Shown: positions 1-7,569, counted from the stretch's first letter. The stretch is DNA of 11,904 nt from Mariniphaga sp964624645 (GCA_964624645.1 CAZVAD010000085.1:1-11904); one strand, 5' to 3'. A program made the numbers and translations. The notes: generated from the sequence alone by a model not told the origin.

Positions 1-238
1 GCTTCACCAGATTTTGTTTCGTGTTGATGTTTTCAATCGCTTTATCCAGCCGCTCGCGATTGGCTTTGCTTTTGCTCAGATGCAGAGTTTCCTGTAACGA
101 ATTGTATTCATCCAGCGACATCATCACGATACTCCGGTTCTTTGGGCGATGCACTATAAGTAACGTTTGATTTTCAGTTACCGAATCAAGATTTGTTTTC
201 AAATTTGCCCGTAATTCTGAATAATTAACTGCTTTCAT
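1..238 (-). CDS. yefM: YefM/Phd-family type II antitoxin (3' end cut by window edge)
   Basis: Reading the minus strand from an ATG at 238 gives 79 codons with no stop before the window edge, so only the last few residues should be missing (the family is about 80-90 aa). The N-terminus MKAVNYSELRANL is the Phd/YefM DNA-binding and dimerisation region. Residues 41-51, SLDEYNSLQET, are nearly identical to SLEEYNSLEET of E. coli YefM as I remember it. The C-terminal part from about residue 55 is charged and rich in K, R and N, as expected for the disordered segment that wraps a RelE/YoeB-type toxin. Members of this family bind their own promoter and neutralise an mRNA-cleaving toxin. The toxin gene usually follows directly, which here would be beyond position 1. 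Upstream sites (252-289) fit autoregulation. The family is clear; whether the partner is YoeB or another RelE-fold toxin cannot be seen. Confidence 0.88.
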   Translation of the reverse strand, partial: MKAVNYSELRANLKTNLDSVTENQTLLIVHRPKNRSIVMMSLDEYNSLQETLHLSKSKANRERLDKAIENINTKQNLVK

Positions 239-251
239 GGTGAATGTTTTC

Positions 252-272
252 ATCTCGTACAAGATTACGTAC
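252..272 (-). promoter_or_regulatory. Putative YefM operator: long and short GTAC-centred palindromes
   Basis: A 14-base near-palindrome (252-265, ATCTCGTACAAGAT on the plus strand) pairs at six of seven positions and is centred on GTAC at 257-260. A second GTAC lies at 269-272 with little flanking symmetry. The centres are exactly 12 bases apart. As I recall, the E. coli yefM operator has a long and a short palindrome with TGTACA cores at the same 12-base spacing. The sites lie 14-34 bases upstream of the antitoxin start and overlap its candidate -7 box. Confidence 0.55.
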
Positions 273-289
273 TTTTTTGTGGTTTTCAA
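260..289 (-). promoter_or_regulatory. Candidate promoter of the yefM-like antitoxin gene
   Basis: On the minus strand, TTG (287-289) is followed after 19 bases by TAATCTTG (260-267), one mismatch from the Bacteroidota -7 consensus TAnnTTTG. The spacing matches the usual 19-21 bases. The -7 box overlaps the palindromic element at 252-265, so a bound antitoxin would block it. Confidence 0.5.
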
Positions 290-353
290 TTTTATTGATA
301 AAAAAAGTGACGATTTTAACTTTTGATGAAAAGCGCTCATCTTTATTCCCGGT

Positions 354-382
354 TTTGGTGTCGGGGCAAAATATTATATTTG
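354..382 (+). promoter_or_regulatory. Candidate promoter for ygiQ
   Basis: TATATTTG at 375-382 is a full match to the Bacteroidota -7 consensus TAnnTTTG. A TTTG at 354-357 lies 17 bases upstream, slightly shorter than the usual spacing. Transcription would begin around 388-390, only about 10 bases before the ATG at 399. The purine-rich AGGAAA (384-389) would then be at or before the transcript start. Either the leader is very short or another promoter is used. Confidence 0.4.
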
Positions 383-398
383 GCAGGAAAAATAATAT

Positions 399-2234
399 AT
401 GGGATATGCCGCTGAAAATATAACAAACTGGTTTCCAACTTCAAAAAAGGAGATGAAACTTTTGGGGTGGGAACAACCCGATGTTATTTTATTTTCTGGC
501 GATGCCTATGTTGATCATCCCTCTTTTGGAGCGGCTGTTATCGGGCGCGTCATGGAGGCGGAAGGACTCAAAGTGGCAATTGTTCCTCAGCCCAACTGGC
601 AGGATGATCTGCGTGATTTCAAAAAACTTGGGACGCCGGCGCTTTTCTTTGCCGTTACTGCCGGAAACATGGACTCTATGGTGAATCACTATACTGCCGG
701 CAAGCGGAAGCGCTCTGACGATGCATATACTCCCGGAGGACGTCCGGGACAACGGCCTGATTATGCCACAATCACCTATTCCGGCATCCTGAAAACACTT
801 TACCCCGAAGTTCCATTGATAATCGGAGGCATCGAAGCTTCGCTCCGGCGTGTTACCCACTATGATTACTGGTCGGATAAGCTTATGCCTTCCATTCTGG
901 TTGATTCGGGCGCGGACCTTCTTTTTTACGGAATGGCCGAGAAATCCATTGCTGAGTTTGTCCGGTTAGTGAAGCGGGGAGTGCCGGTTTCCGGAATCAC
1001 CAATATTCCGCAAACTGCATTTTTAACCGGGCAGGAGCAGAAATACGCCACGAACAAAGCATGGAAAACAGTGGAACTTGCTTCGCATGAAGCGTGCCTT
1101 GCCGATAAAAAGAAATTTGCACAGAATTTCAGGCACATTGAAGAGGAATCCAACAGGATGGAAGCTGCAAAACTGATTCAGCAGATCGGGGATGAAATGG
1201 TTGTGGTGAATCCTCATTTTCCTGTCCTCTCCACAAGTGAAATAGACAGGATTTTTGATTTGCCTTTCACCAGGCTTCCTCATCCCAGATATAAAAACAG
1301 AGGCCCGATTCCCGCCTACGGGATGATCAGGCACTCCGTAAACATTCACCGGGGCTGTTTTGGCGGTTGTGCTTTCTGCACAATTTCCGCACATCAGGGA
1401 AAATTCATTGCCAGCCGCTCGGAAGCGTCGGTTTTGAAGGAAGTGGAACAAATTACGCAAATGCAGGATTTCAGAGGGTATATTTCCGATTTGGGCGGCC
1501 CTTCGGCAAACATGTATGAAATGGAGGGCATCAACAAGGAAATTTGCAGAAGATGCAAACGCGCCTCCTGTATTTTCCCGGATGTTTGCATCAATCTGGA
1601 TACCAGTCATAAGCCCATGCTGGAGCTTTATAAAAAAGTGCGCCGGCATCCTGCCGTTAAAAAAGCATTTGTGGGAAGCGGAATCCGCTACGATCTGATT
1701 TTGAAAAATACCGGAAAGCCCGAAACCGACAGGGTGAACCGTCAATATCTGCGTGAACTCATAAAACATCATGTTTCCGGGCGCTTGAAAGTGGCGCCGG
1801 AACATACCTCTGATGAAGTTTTAAAACTCATGCGGAAGCCTTCATTCAACCTGTTTAATGCACTGAACAGAGAATTTCTGAAAATAAACAAGGAAGAGAA
1901 ACTGAACCAGCAGCTCATTCCTTATTTCATTTCCAGTCATCCGGGGAGCAGACCGGAGGACATGGCAGACCTTGCCATTCAGACTAAGAAGCTGGACTTC
2001 AGGCTGGAGCAGGTGCAGGATTTCACACCGACTCCCATGACGCTGGCCACTGTGATTTACTATTCCGGATACCATCCCTATACTTTGGAAAAAGTATTCA
2101 CCGCACAAAGTCAGAAAGAGAAACGGAGGCAGCGGAAATTTTTCTTCTGGTACAAAAAAGAGTACCGGAAATCAATTCTTCAGGATTTGAAAGCAGGCGG
2201 AAGGGAAGACTTGATAAAACTTCTGTTTGAATAA
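399..2234 (+). CDS. ygiQ: YgiQ family radical SAM protein
   Basis: A 611-residue protein of the YgiQ family, whose reaction is unknown. The N-terminal domain carries the family signature GDAYVDHPSFG (residues 34-44) and resembles a B12-binding-like region. The radical SAM core has CFGGCAFC (C320, C324, C327), the CxxxCxxC motif that holds the [4Fe-4S] cluster cleaving S-adenosylmethionine. A second cysteine cluster (C383, C386, C391, C397) follows. The C-terminal DUF3362-type region includes VQDFTPTPMT (539-548) and ends in a basic stretch. At 611 aa it is shorter than E. coli YgiQ (about 740 aa), which has a longer C-terminus, but it looks complete. The start at 399 is preferred over the in-frame ATG at 453 because the WFPTSKKEMKLLGW segment is conserved in the family. 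The protein should be cytoplasmic. A DUF4197 lipoprotein gene follows after 29 bases. Confidence 0.93.
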   Translation: MGYAAENITNWFPTSKKEMKLLGWEQPDVILFSGDAYVDHPSFGAAVIGRVMEAEGLKVAIVPQPNWQDDLRDFKKLGTPALFFAVTAGNMDSMVNHYTAGKRKRSDDAYTPGGRPGQRPDYATITYSGILKTLYPEVPLIIGGIEASLRRVTHYDYWSDKLMPSILVDSGADLLFYGMAEKSIAEFVRLVKRGVPVSGITNIPQTAFLTGQEQKYATNKAWKTVELASHEACLADKKKFAQNFRHIEEESNRMEAAKLIQQIGDEMVVVNPHFPVLSTSEIDRIFDLPFTRLPHPRYKNRGPIPAYGMIRHSVNIHRGCFGGCAFCTISAHQGKFIASRSEASVLKEVEQITQMQDFRGYISDLGGPSANMYEMEGINKEICRRCKRASCIFPDVCINLDTSHKPMLELYKKVRRHPAVKKAFVGSGIRYDLILKNTGKPETDRVNRQYLRELIKHHVSGRLKVAPEHTSDEVLKLMRKPSFNLFNALNREFLKINKEEKLNQQLIPYFISSHPGSRPEDMADLAIQTKKLDFRLEQVQDFTPTPMTLATVIYYSGYHPYTLEKVFTAQSQKEKRRQRKFFFWYKKEYRKSILQDLKAGGREDLIKLLFE

Positions 2235-2243
2235 TTATCTTTA
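2211..2243 (+). promoter_or_regulatory. Weak candidate promoter for the DUF4197 gene
   Basis: TATCTTTA (2236-2243) differs from TAnnTTTG only in the last base. A TTG at 2211-2213 sits 22 bases upstream, at the long end of accepted spacing. This could give the lipoprotein gene its own transcript in addition to read-through from ygiQ. Confidence 0.28.
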
Positions 2244-2263
2244 CGGAATTAAATTCTTTAACC

Positions 2264-3019
2264 ATGAAAACGCGTTACTTTTTCACACTCGTTCTGGCTT
2301 TTGTTTTTTCATCTTGTGCCGAATTGGCACAGATTGCACAGCAAACACTTGATTCGCAGAAGCCGCTCACCCAGAATGAAATCATTTCCGGTTTGAAAGA
2401 GGCACTGGTTGTCGGTACCGGGAAATCGGTTGATATTCTTGGAGTTACTGACGGATATTACAAAGATGAACTGGTAAAAATTCTTTTGCCGCCGGAAGCC
2501 AATATCATTGTCAATAATATCGGTAAAATTCCCGGCGGACAGCAACTGCTGGAAGATGTTTTGCTGCGGATAAACCGTGCGGCAGAAAATGCAGTAACCG
2601 AAGCGAAACCAATTTTTGTGAACAGTATCAAAAGCATGACAATCAATGATGCGGTCGGGATATTGAGAGGCGAAGACAATGCAGCCACCAGTTACCTGCA
2701 CCGCACTACCTACGATGGCCTTTTTCAGCTTTACCAACCCAAAATTCAGGCATCGCTCGACAAAAATCTTGTGGGAAATATCTCCACGGCACAAAGCTGG
2801 AACACACTGACATCGAAATGGAATGAGGTGGCCCGCACGCTGGCAGGACAGATTGCCGGATTGAAACCTGTGGAAACTAAACTGGATGAGTACCTCACCG
2901 CCAAAGCATTGGATGGTATTTTTCTGAAAATCGAAGCAGAGGAAAAGCTGATCCGGAAGGATCCGCTTGCCCGGGTTTCCAATTTGCTCAAGCGGGTTTT
3001 TGGTTCGCTTGACAATTAA
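2264..3019 (+). CDS. DUF4197 domain-containing lipoprotein
   Basis: A 251-residue protein that begins with a lipoprotein signal: a hydrophobic stretch at residues 5-15, then FSSC with the lipidated cysteine at C18. The position -3 residue is Phe rather than the usual Leu, so the lipobox is slightly weak. The rest matches DUF4197 by recognition: GLKEALVVGT (43-52), the IPGG and RINRAAENA segment (89-110), MTINDAVGILRG (125-136), and the C-terminal YLTAKALDGIFLKIEAEEK followed by IRKDP. The family is widespread in Gram-negative bacteria, is mostly helical and has no established function. The protein is probably anchored in the outer membrane or periplasmic face. It follows ygiQ by 29 bases and may be cotranscribed with it. 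It converges on yhcC with only 32 bases between stop codons and no clear terminator hairpin. Confidence 0.88.
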   Translation: MKTRYFFTLVLAFVFSSCAELAQIAQQTLDSQKPLTQNEIISGLKEALVVGTGKSVDILGVTDGYYKDELVKILLPPEANIIVNNIGKIPGGQQLLEDVLLRINRAAENAVTEAKPIFVNSIKSMTINDAVGILRGEDNAATSYLHRTTYDGLFQLYQPKIQASLDKNLVGNISTAQSWNTLTSKWNEVARTLAGQIAGLKPVETKLDEYLTAKALDGIFLKIEAEEKLIRKDPLARVSNLLKRVFGSLDN

Positions 3020-3051
3020 ATTCCATGTTTTGAAAAGAGGGGTATTAAGAA

Positions 3052-4008
3052 TCAGGGAGTGAATTTTCTTCCTTGCCAGGTGCTTCGTTCTTCCAGTCTC
3101 TTTTCCACTTTTGCTGCAAATTCAAAATTTTTCAACCCCCATTTCGGGGCAATGACCATTTCTGAAGGCCCCTGACTGACAAACCGCTCCACAATGATTC
3201 CGGGATTGAGCAACTCCAGATAATCCACCACCAGATCAACATATTCATCCACAGCAAAGAGGTGAAATTCCTCCGGATTTTCCCGGAATTGTTTCGCCAT
3301 AACTGTCCCTTTATATATCTGCAACTGGTGCAGTTTCAGGTTTTTTACCGGCAATTTTGAAATGACCCGCGCCTGTTCCAGCCAGTCGGTGTAATTTTCT
3401 CCCGGAACGCCTAAGATCAGGTGCGCGCAATTATTGATTTCCCTGACGGAAGTTTGCTCCAGCGCCCGGATTGATTCTGAAAAAGTGTGCCCCCGGTTCA
3501 TTTTTTTCAGGGATTTATCAAGATGCGATTCCAGCCCGAACTCCACCATTACATAAACCTTTTGGCTCAATTCTGCCAGATAATCAAGGATTTCCTCATT
3601 TACTGCATCAGGGCGGGTGGAGATGACCAGTCCGTCAATTTTTGGATGGTTTAGCGCCTCTTCATAAAGCGGAATCAAATCATTCAGCGGCGCCCAGGTA
3701 TTGGTATATGCCTGAAAATAGGCAAGAAACCGCATGGATTTGTATTTTTTTCCAAAAAACTGAACGCCTTCCTCCACCTGCCGGCTCACTGAATTATCCA
3801 GATTGCAGTAGGTGGGTTTAAAGGTTTTGTTATTGCAGTAAGTGCAGCCGCCATACCCTTTTGTCCCGTCCCGGTTGGGACAGGAAAAACCTGCGTCGAT
3901 GGACACTTTTTGCACCCGTTCGGTAAACTGATTCCGGAAATATCCCGGAAAATCGTTGTATCGCTTGATGCGCCCCCAACTGTAAATATGTGGTTGTTCA
4001 GTTTTCAC
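3052..4008 (-). CDS. yhcC: TIGR01212/YhcC family radical SAM protein
   Basis: A radical SAM protein of 318 residues, close to the roughly 310 aa of E. coli YhcC. The reaction is unknown. Near the N-terminus, GFSCPNRDGTKGYGGCTYCNN gives cysteines C43, C55 and C58 (numbered from the GTG), the spaced CX11CX2C cluster motif found in this Elp3-like subgroup. HLILGVPGE follows in the TIM-barrel half, as in relatives. No ATG is available. A TTG at 4014 would add two residues, but it lies only 3 bases after AGGA, whereas the GTG at 4008 lies 9 bases after it, so I chose GTG. The gene is read toward the DUF4197 gene and has a good promoter of its own at 4041-4071. The protein should be cytoplasmic. 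The family assignment is firm and the start codon is less so. Confidence 0.92.
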   Translation of the reverse strand: MKTEQPHIYSWGRIKRYNDFPGYFRNQFTERVQKVSIDAGFSCPNRDGTKGYGGCTYCNNKTFKPTYCNLDNSVSRQVEEGVQFFGKKYKSMRFLAYFQAYTNTWAPLNDLIPLYEEALNHPKIDGLVISTRPDAVNEEILDYLAELSQKVYVMVEFGLESHLDKSLKKMNRGHTFSESIRALEQTSVREINNCAHLILGVPGENYTDWLEQARVISKLPVKNLKLHQLQIYKGTVMAKQFRENPEEFHLFAVDEYVDLVVDYLELLNPGIIVERFVSQGPSEMVIAPKWGLKNFEFAAKVEKRLEERSTWQGRKFTP

Positions 4009-4040
4009 TTGCAATTATCCTGAAATGAGAAAATATCCGG

Positions 4041-4071
4041 CAAAAATAGTTTTTAGGAATATTTTGCCAAA
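4041..4071 (-). promoter_or_regulatory. Bacteroidota-type promoter of yhcC
   Basis: On the minus strand, TTTG (4068-4071) and TATTTTTG (4041-4048) are separated by exactly 19 bases. Both boxes match the -33 and -7 consensus fully. Transcription would start near 4035, leaving a leader of about 25 bases that contains AGGA ahead of the GTG start. Confidence 0.6.
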
Positions 4072-4361
4072 ACACAAATTTGCCTTTTAATGGGAACAGA
4101 CAAATAAAACCGGTAATCTGAAGTCGCAGAACGCAGAATTCATTGTGCCATTGCGTCTGTATGTAAAGAGTTCTGGCTGTCTAACCGGGAGTAAGCATCC
4201 GGATGACTGCCGGAAATAGAGAATGATGAAATGAAAACAGGATATTGTGCAGAAAAACCTGTTGAGAAATAAATGAGAACTTTACGGCTAAAACCCGGTG
4301 TTAATTTTTAAAATACAATCTTATTCCTATTTTTAAACCTGAAATTTTTAAGGATACTGTT
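4072..4361. other. Gene-free stretch between yhcC and the DUF4301 gene
   Basis: No open frame with a convincing protein is seen here. The only structures are minor: a 10-base palindrome CATCCGGATG (4196-4205) and a 6-base inverted repeat AACAGG/CCTGTT (4236-4241 and 4258-4263) with a 16-base loop, neither followed by a T-tract. TATTTTTA (4328-4335) is a near match to a -7 box for the DUF4301 gene but lacks a well-spaced -33 box. AGGA at 4351-4354 lies 7 bases before the ATG at 4362 and supports that start. Confidence 0.5.
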
Positions 4362-5891
4362 ATGTTTTCTCAAAAAGATGAAATTCAGATAAAACAACGC
4401 GGCAGCAATATGGAAGTTGTTCAAAAACAAATTGACAACTTTATAAAAGGCTTCCCCTATATTCAACTGGCTGATTCTGCAACGGTTGGAGACGGTATAA
4501 TCCGGCTCGACGGGCAAATGATTAAAGAGTATGGCGAACGGTTCGATATTCAGGTATCTCTCGGGCTAAAGCCCCTGAAATTTGTTCCCGCTTCGGGTGC
4601 AGCCAGCCGGATGTTCAAAGACCTGTTTGAAGCACTGGATGAATGCAGGGAAGATGAAAATCCTGAAATAACCCTTGCAAGAAATGCAGCAGCCCGGAAC
4701 TTTCTGGTGAATAAAGAGAAGTTTGCTTTTTTCAACGACTTGAAAAAGGCGATTGCAGATGCCGGAGCCATTGAAATTTGCGGAAACTGGATTGGGTTTT
4801 TACTTTTTGAAAAAGGGCTGAACTATGGGAATCTTCCCAAGGGAATGCTGAAATTTCACAAATACCCCGAGGACGAGCGCACACCTTTTGAAGAGCACCT
4901 TGCAGAAAGCGCGCAGTATGCAAAAAGCAAAGAAAACATTGCCCGTCTTCATTTTACGGTTTCGCCGGAGCACCGGGAAGGTTTTGAGAAACTTTTTCTG
5001 GATGTGAAGGAAGATTATGAAAAGAAACTGGGGGTTACGTTTGAAGTTTCATTCAGTTTACAAAAACCTTCCACCGATACCATTGCTGTGGATATGCAGG
5101 ATTCCCCTTTCCGCGAGCCGGATGGCAGCCTGCTTTTCAGGCCCGGCGGACACGGGGCGCTCATCGAAAACCTGAATGACCTGAATGCCGATCTGATTTT
5201 TATAAAAAATATTGATAATGTTGTGCCTGAACGGTTGAGCGGGCCTACAATCACCTATAAAAAAGCACTGGCCGGCGTATTGCTGAAATATCAGAAAAAG
5301 ATTTTTCACTATCAGAAAATATTAAATGAAAGACACCCTTCTGCCATTGAAAGCGCTTTGCTGGCGGAAGCGGCCAATTTCCTTGAAAATATCCTGAATG
5401 TCAAGCCGCCTGAGGAGCAATATTATACTGAAAAAGAGAGATTGTATTACTACCTGCTGGAAAAATATAATCGTCCGTTGCGCATTTGCGGAGTGGTGAA
5501 AAATGAAGGCGAACCCGGTGGAGGCCCTTTCTGGACAAGGAATCCCGACAATACGGTGTCGCTGCAAATTGTGGAGAGTTCGCAGATTGATCCTGAAGAT
5601 GCAAAGCAGCAGGAGATTGCCAAACATGCCACACATTTTAATCCGGTGGATTTGGTTTGTGCAATAAAAAATTATAAAGGTGAAAAATATAACCTTACCG
5701 GTTTCACCGATCCCGATACGGGATTTATCTCAAAAAAATCAAAGGATGGCAGGGATTTGAAGGCACAGGAACTTCCCGGACTCTGGAACGGCGCAATGAG
5801 CAATTGGAATACGCTCTTTGTGGAAGTTCCCGTTGAAACTTTCAATCCGGTGAAAACCGTATTTGATTTGTTAAGGGAAGAACACCTTTAG
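4362..5891 (+). CDS. DUF4301 family protein, possibly a GT-A nucleotidyltransferase relative
   Basis: A 509-residue protein recognised as DUF4301, a family typical of Bacteroidota with no assigned function. Visible landmarks are FVPASGAASRMF (residues 74-85), the segment TVGDGI (41-46), RPGGHG (260-265), FIKNIDNVVPE (280-290), GEPGGGPFW (383-391) and GLWNGAMSNWNT (473-484). No signal peptide or membrane segment is seen, so it should be cytoplasmic. The glycine/alanine-rich loop near the N-terminus, a GHG motif and an IKNIDN motif occur in the same order as in UDP-sugar pyrophosphorylases, suggesting a GT-A fold and a nucleotide-sugar substrate. This is inference only. The start at 4362 has AGGA 7 bases upstream; an internal ATG at 4410 is less likely because family members I recall extend further. 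The TPR gene follows after 64 bases and could be cotranscribed. Confidence 0.85.
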   Translation: MFSQKDEIQIKQRGSNMEVVQKQIDNFIKGFPYIQLADSATVGDGIIRLDGQMIKEYGERFDIQVSLGLKPLKFVPASGAASRMFKDLFEALDECREDENPEITLARNAAARNFLVNKEKFAFFNDLKKAIADAGAIEICGNWIGFLLFEKGLNYGNLPKGMLKFHKYPEDERTPFEEHLAESAQYAKSKENIARLHFTVSPEHREGFEKLFLDVKEDYEKKLGVTFEVSFSLQKPSTDTIAVDMQDSPFREPDGSLLFRPGGHGALIENLNDLNADLIFIKNIDNVVPERLSGPTITYKKALAGVLLKYQKKIFHYQKILNERHPSAIESALLAEAANFLENILNVKPPEEQYYTEKERLYYYLLEKYNRPLRICGVVKNEGEPGGGPFWTRNPDNTVSLQIVESSQIDPEDAKQQEIAKHATHFNPVDLVCAIKNYKGEKYNLTGFTDPDTGFISKKSKDGRDLKAQELPGLWNGAMSNWNTLFVEVPVETFNPVKTVFDLLREEHL

Positions 5892-5924
5892 ACCGGAAGA
5901 ATTTCGTTTTTCAGAGTGATTTAC

Positions 5925-5932
5925 TAATTTCG
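5925..5932 (+). promoter_or_regulatory. Weak candidate -7 box for the TPR gene
   Basis: TAATTTCG resembles TAnnTTTG with one change. It would start a transcript near 5939 and leave a leader of about 17 bases before the ATG at 5956. TTTCG at 5902-5906, 18 bases upstream, is a poor -33 match. Confidence 0.25.
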
Positions 5933-5955
5933 CAGTTTCAATTTTTTACGTTGGA

Positions 5956-7380
5956 ATGGAGAAGGAAGAACGCGATAATTTTTTTCAGGATAATAACGGT
6001 GAAGCGCTGGTTCGCTTCAGGAAATCGCTTTTGTCCGGGAAGAAAAGTTATTTTGATGTTTCCGAATTTGAGGAAATCGTGGAAAATTTGCTTGACGAGG
6101 GCGATATTAATACATCAGAAATAGCTGCGCAACAAGGGATGCAAATACATCCGGAAGCTGTTGAGCTTCAGTTGAAATATGCAGAGGTGTTGCTCAATCA
6201 GGGGAAAAATGCCGCGGCTCTGAAACACCTCAATTTAATCCAGAAAATCGAAATAAACAATCCTGATGTACTTCTCATGCGTGGCGTTGCCTTGCTTTTG
6301 CTTGGCGATGAGGAAAGAGCCAAAAAGTCATTCCGGAAATCCCTGAGATACTCAGGTTTCGGCAAAGATGAAGTTTTGCACCACATTGGAAACGCCTACA
6401 TTCAGATTGGCAAAATTGAAAAAGCCATTCCCTATTTCGAAGAAGCGCTGAATATCAATCCGAAAAATTTATCAGTGGTTGAAGACCTGGGATTTTTCAG
6501 TGATATGGAAGGAAAATTTGAAAAAAGCATTGATTATTACAATCGCTACCTTGACCTCGACCCGTTTAACTATTCTATCTGGTTCAATATGGGCTTTTCG
6601 CAAAGCAGCGCCGGGAATTTTGAAAAAGCCATTGAAGCTTATGAATATGCCAGCCTGCTCAACGATAAATACGCCTATTCGCTGTTCAACCTTGGAAACG
6701 CTTATGCCAATGCCGGAAAATTCAGCGAAGCCATTGCTAAATATGCTGAATATCTGGAGCATGACCCCCAGAATGACGACGCATGGAGTTACACCGGCGA
6801 GTGCTATCTCAATCTTGATGATCATGTTCAGGCTGACTATTATTACGGAAAGGCGCTTGAACTCAATTCTGAAAATGACAGTGCATGGTTTGGAAAAGGA
6901 TTGGTAAAGTGGGTTGAAAAAAACCGGGAAGAGAGTATTGTTTTCATCAAAAAAGCTTTGGATATTGACAATCAAAACTCAGATTACTGGGTTACGCTTG
7001 CAAAAATATACTATGAAGAAAACCTGCCCGATGAGGCGGAGCATGCTGCGGAGATTGCAACCGGACTTGAACCTGAAAATGCCGAAGCCTGGCTGACCCT
7101 GGCGGATGCTTTTTTGAAAAAAGGTGAACTTTTGTCAGCGATAAAGACCTTGCAATCCGGCATGGAGCACAGCGACAGTGTGTTGCTGAAATACCGGATG
7201 GTGAGCTTTTTATTGGAAAACAAAAAAGAGAAAGAAGCCCTGGAAATACTCGAAACCGCCATGCGGCAGGATTTTCTTCAGATTCATTTCCTGTATGAAA
7301 CCTATCCCCCCGCTTTTAAAAACCGGCGCCTCCGGAAAAGAGTGGAAAACTTCAGGAAGAATAATAATCAGGCAGGATAA
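5956..7380 (+). CDS. Tetratricopeptide repeat protein
   Basis: A 474-residue acidic protein built almost entirely of TPR units. The repeats keep a strict 34-residue register: the turn positions at 169 (NPKN), 203 (DPFN), 271 (DPQN), 305, 339 and 373 (EPEN) fall on multiples of 34. Typical core patterns include GNAYIQIGKIEKAIPYFEEA and NLGNAYANAGKFSEAI. About ten units cover residues 68-440. The N-terminal part (about 30-66, with YFDVSEFEEIVENLL) and the basic C-terminus (about 450-470) lie outside the repeats. There is no signal peptide or membrane segment, so it is probably a cytoplasmic scaffold. TPRs bind proteins, but nothing here shows the partner. Similar TPR proteins are common in Bacteroidales. 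It lies 64 bases after the DUF4301 gene in the same direction. Specific function unknown. Confidence 0.9.
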   Translation: MEKEERDNFFQDNNGEALVRFRKSLLSGKKSYFDVSEFEEIVENLLDEGDINTSEIAAQQGMQIHPEAVELQLKYAEVLLNQGKNAAALKHLNLIQKIEINNPDVLLMRGVALLLLGDEERAKKSFRKSLRYSGFGKDEVLHHIGNAYIQIGKIEKAIPYFEEALNINPKNLSVVEDLGFFSDMEGKFEKSIDYYNRYLDLDPFNYSIWFNMGFSQSSAGNFEKAIEAYEYASLLNDKYAYSLFNLGNAYANAGKFSEAIAKYAEYLEHDPQNDDAWSYTGECYLNLDDHVQADYYYGKALELNSENDSAWFGKGLVKWVEKNREESIVFIKKALDIDNQNSDYWVTLAKIYYEENLPDEAEHAAEIATGLEPENAEAWLTLADAFLKKGELLSAIKTLQSGMEHSDSVLLKYRMVSFLLENKKEKEALEILETAMRQDFLQIHFLYETYPPAFKNRRLRKRVENFRKNNNQAG

Positions 7381-7561
7381 GCAGGCATCAACTCATCCTG
7401 AATGCTTTATTCTGATATTAGAAAAGCTTTCGTAATAATCAAGCCCAAATAAGTTACAAAACTGAGAAGATTGTTTTGTTCCGGCAGCTTCAATTGAAAA
7501 CTAAAACAAATCTTTCCCGAAAAATTTTCAAATCTGCCTGTTCCTCTTTCATTTAAAAATT

Positions 7562-7569
7562 TAACTTTG
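7562..7569 (+). promoter_or_regulatory. Candidate -7 promoter box for hppA
   Basis: TAACTTTG matches TAnnTTTG fully and would start transcription near 7576, giving an A-rich leader of roughly 78 bases. No good TTTG is seen at the -33 spacing. The rest of the 7381-7653 gap shows no gene and no terminator hairpin after the TPR gene, only small palindromes such as TTCAATTGAA at 7489-7498. Confidence 0.42.

Noticed and set aside
1023..1805. Long open frame (260 codons) on the minus strand inside ygiQ
   Set aside because: It is fully antisense to a clearly conserved gene, has no recognisable domain, and its composition reflects the opposite reading of ygiQ codons.
2264..4008. Possible system made of two radical SAM genes flanking a DUF4197 lipoprotein
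   Set aside because: yhcC is convergent with its own promoter, and all three families occur widely apart from each other as far as I know, so the closeness is weak evidence for a shared job.
4236..4263. Inverted repeat AACAGG/CCTGTT as a terminator or regulatory hairpin
   Set aside because: Only six pairs with a 16-base loop and no T-tract; expected by chance at this length.
6472..6975. Hydrophobic minus-strand frame opposite the TPR gene
   Set aside because: Repetitive acidic TPR codons read in reverse give such frames; no independent evidence for a gene.
7489..7529. Small palindromes TTCAATTGAA and GAAAAATTTTC before hppA
   Set aside because: AT-rich short palindromes are common in such leaders and show no spacing relation to the candidate promoter.
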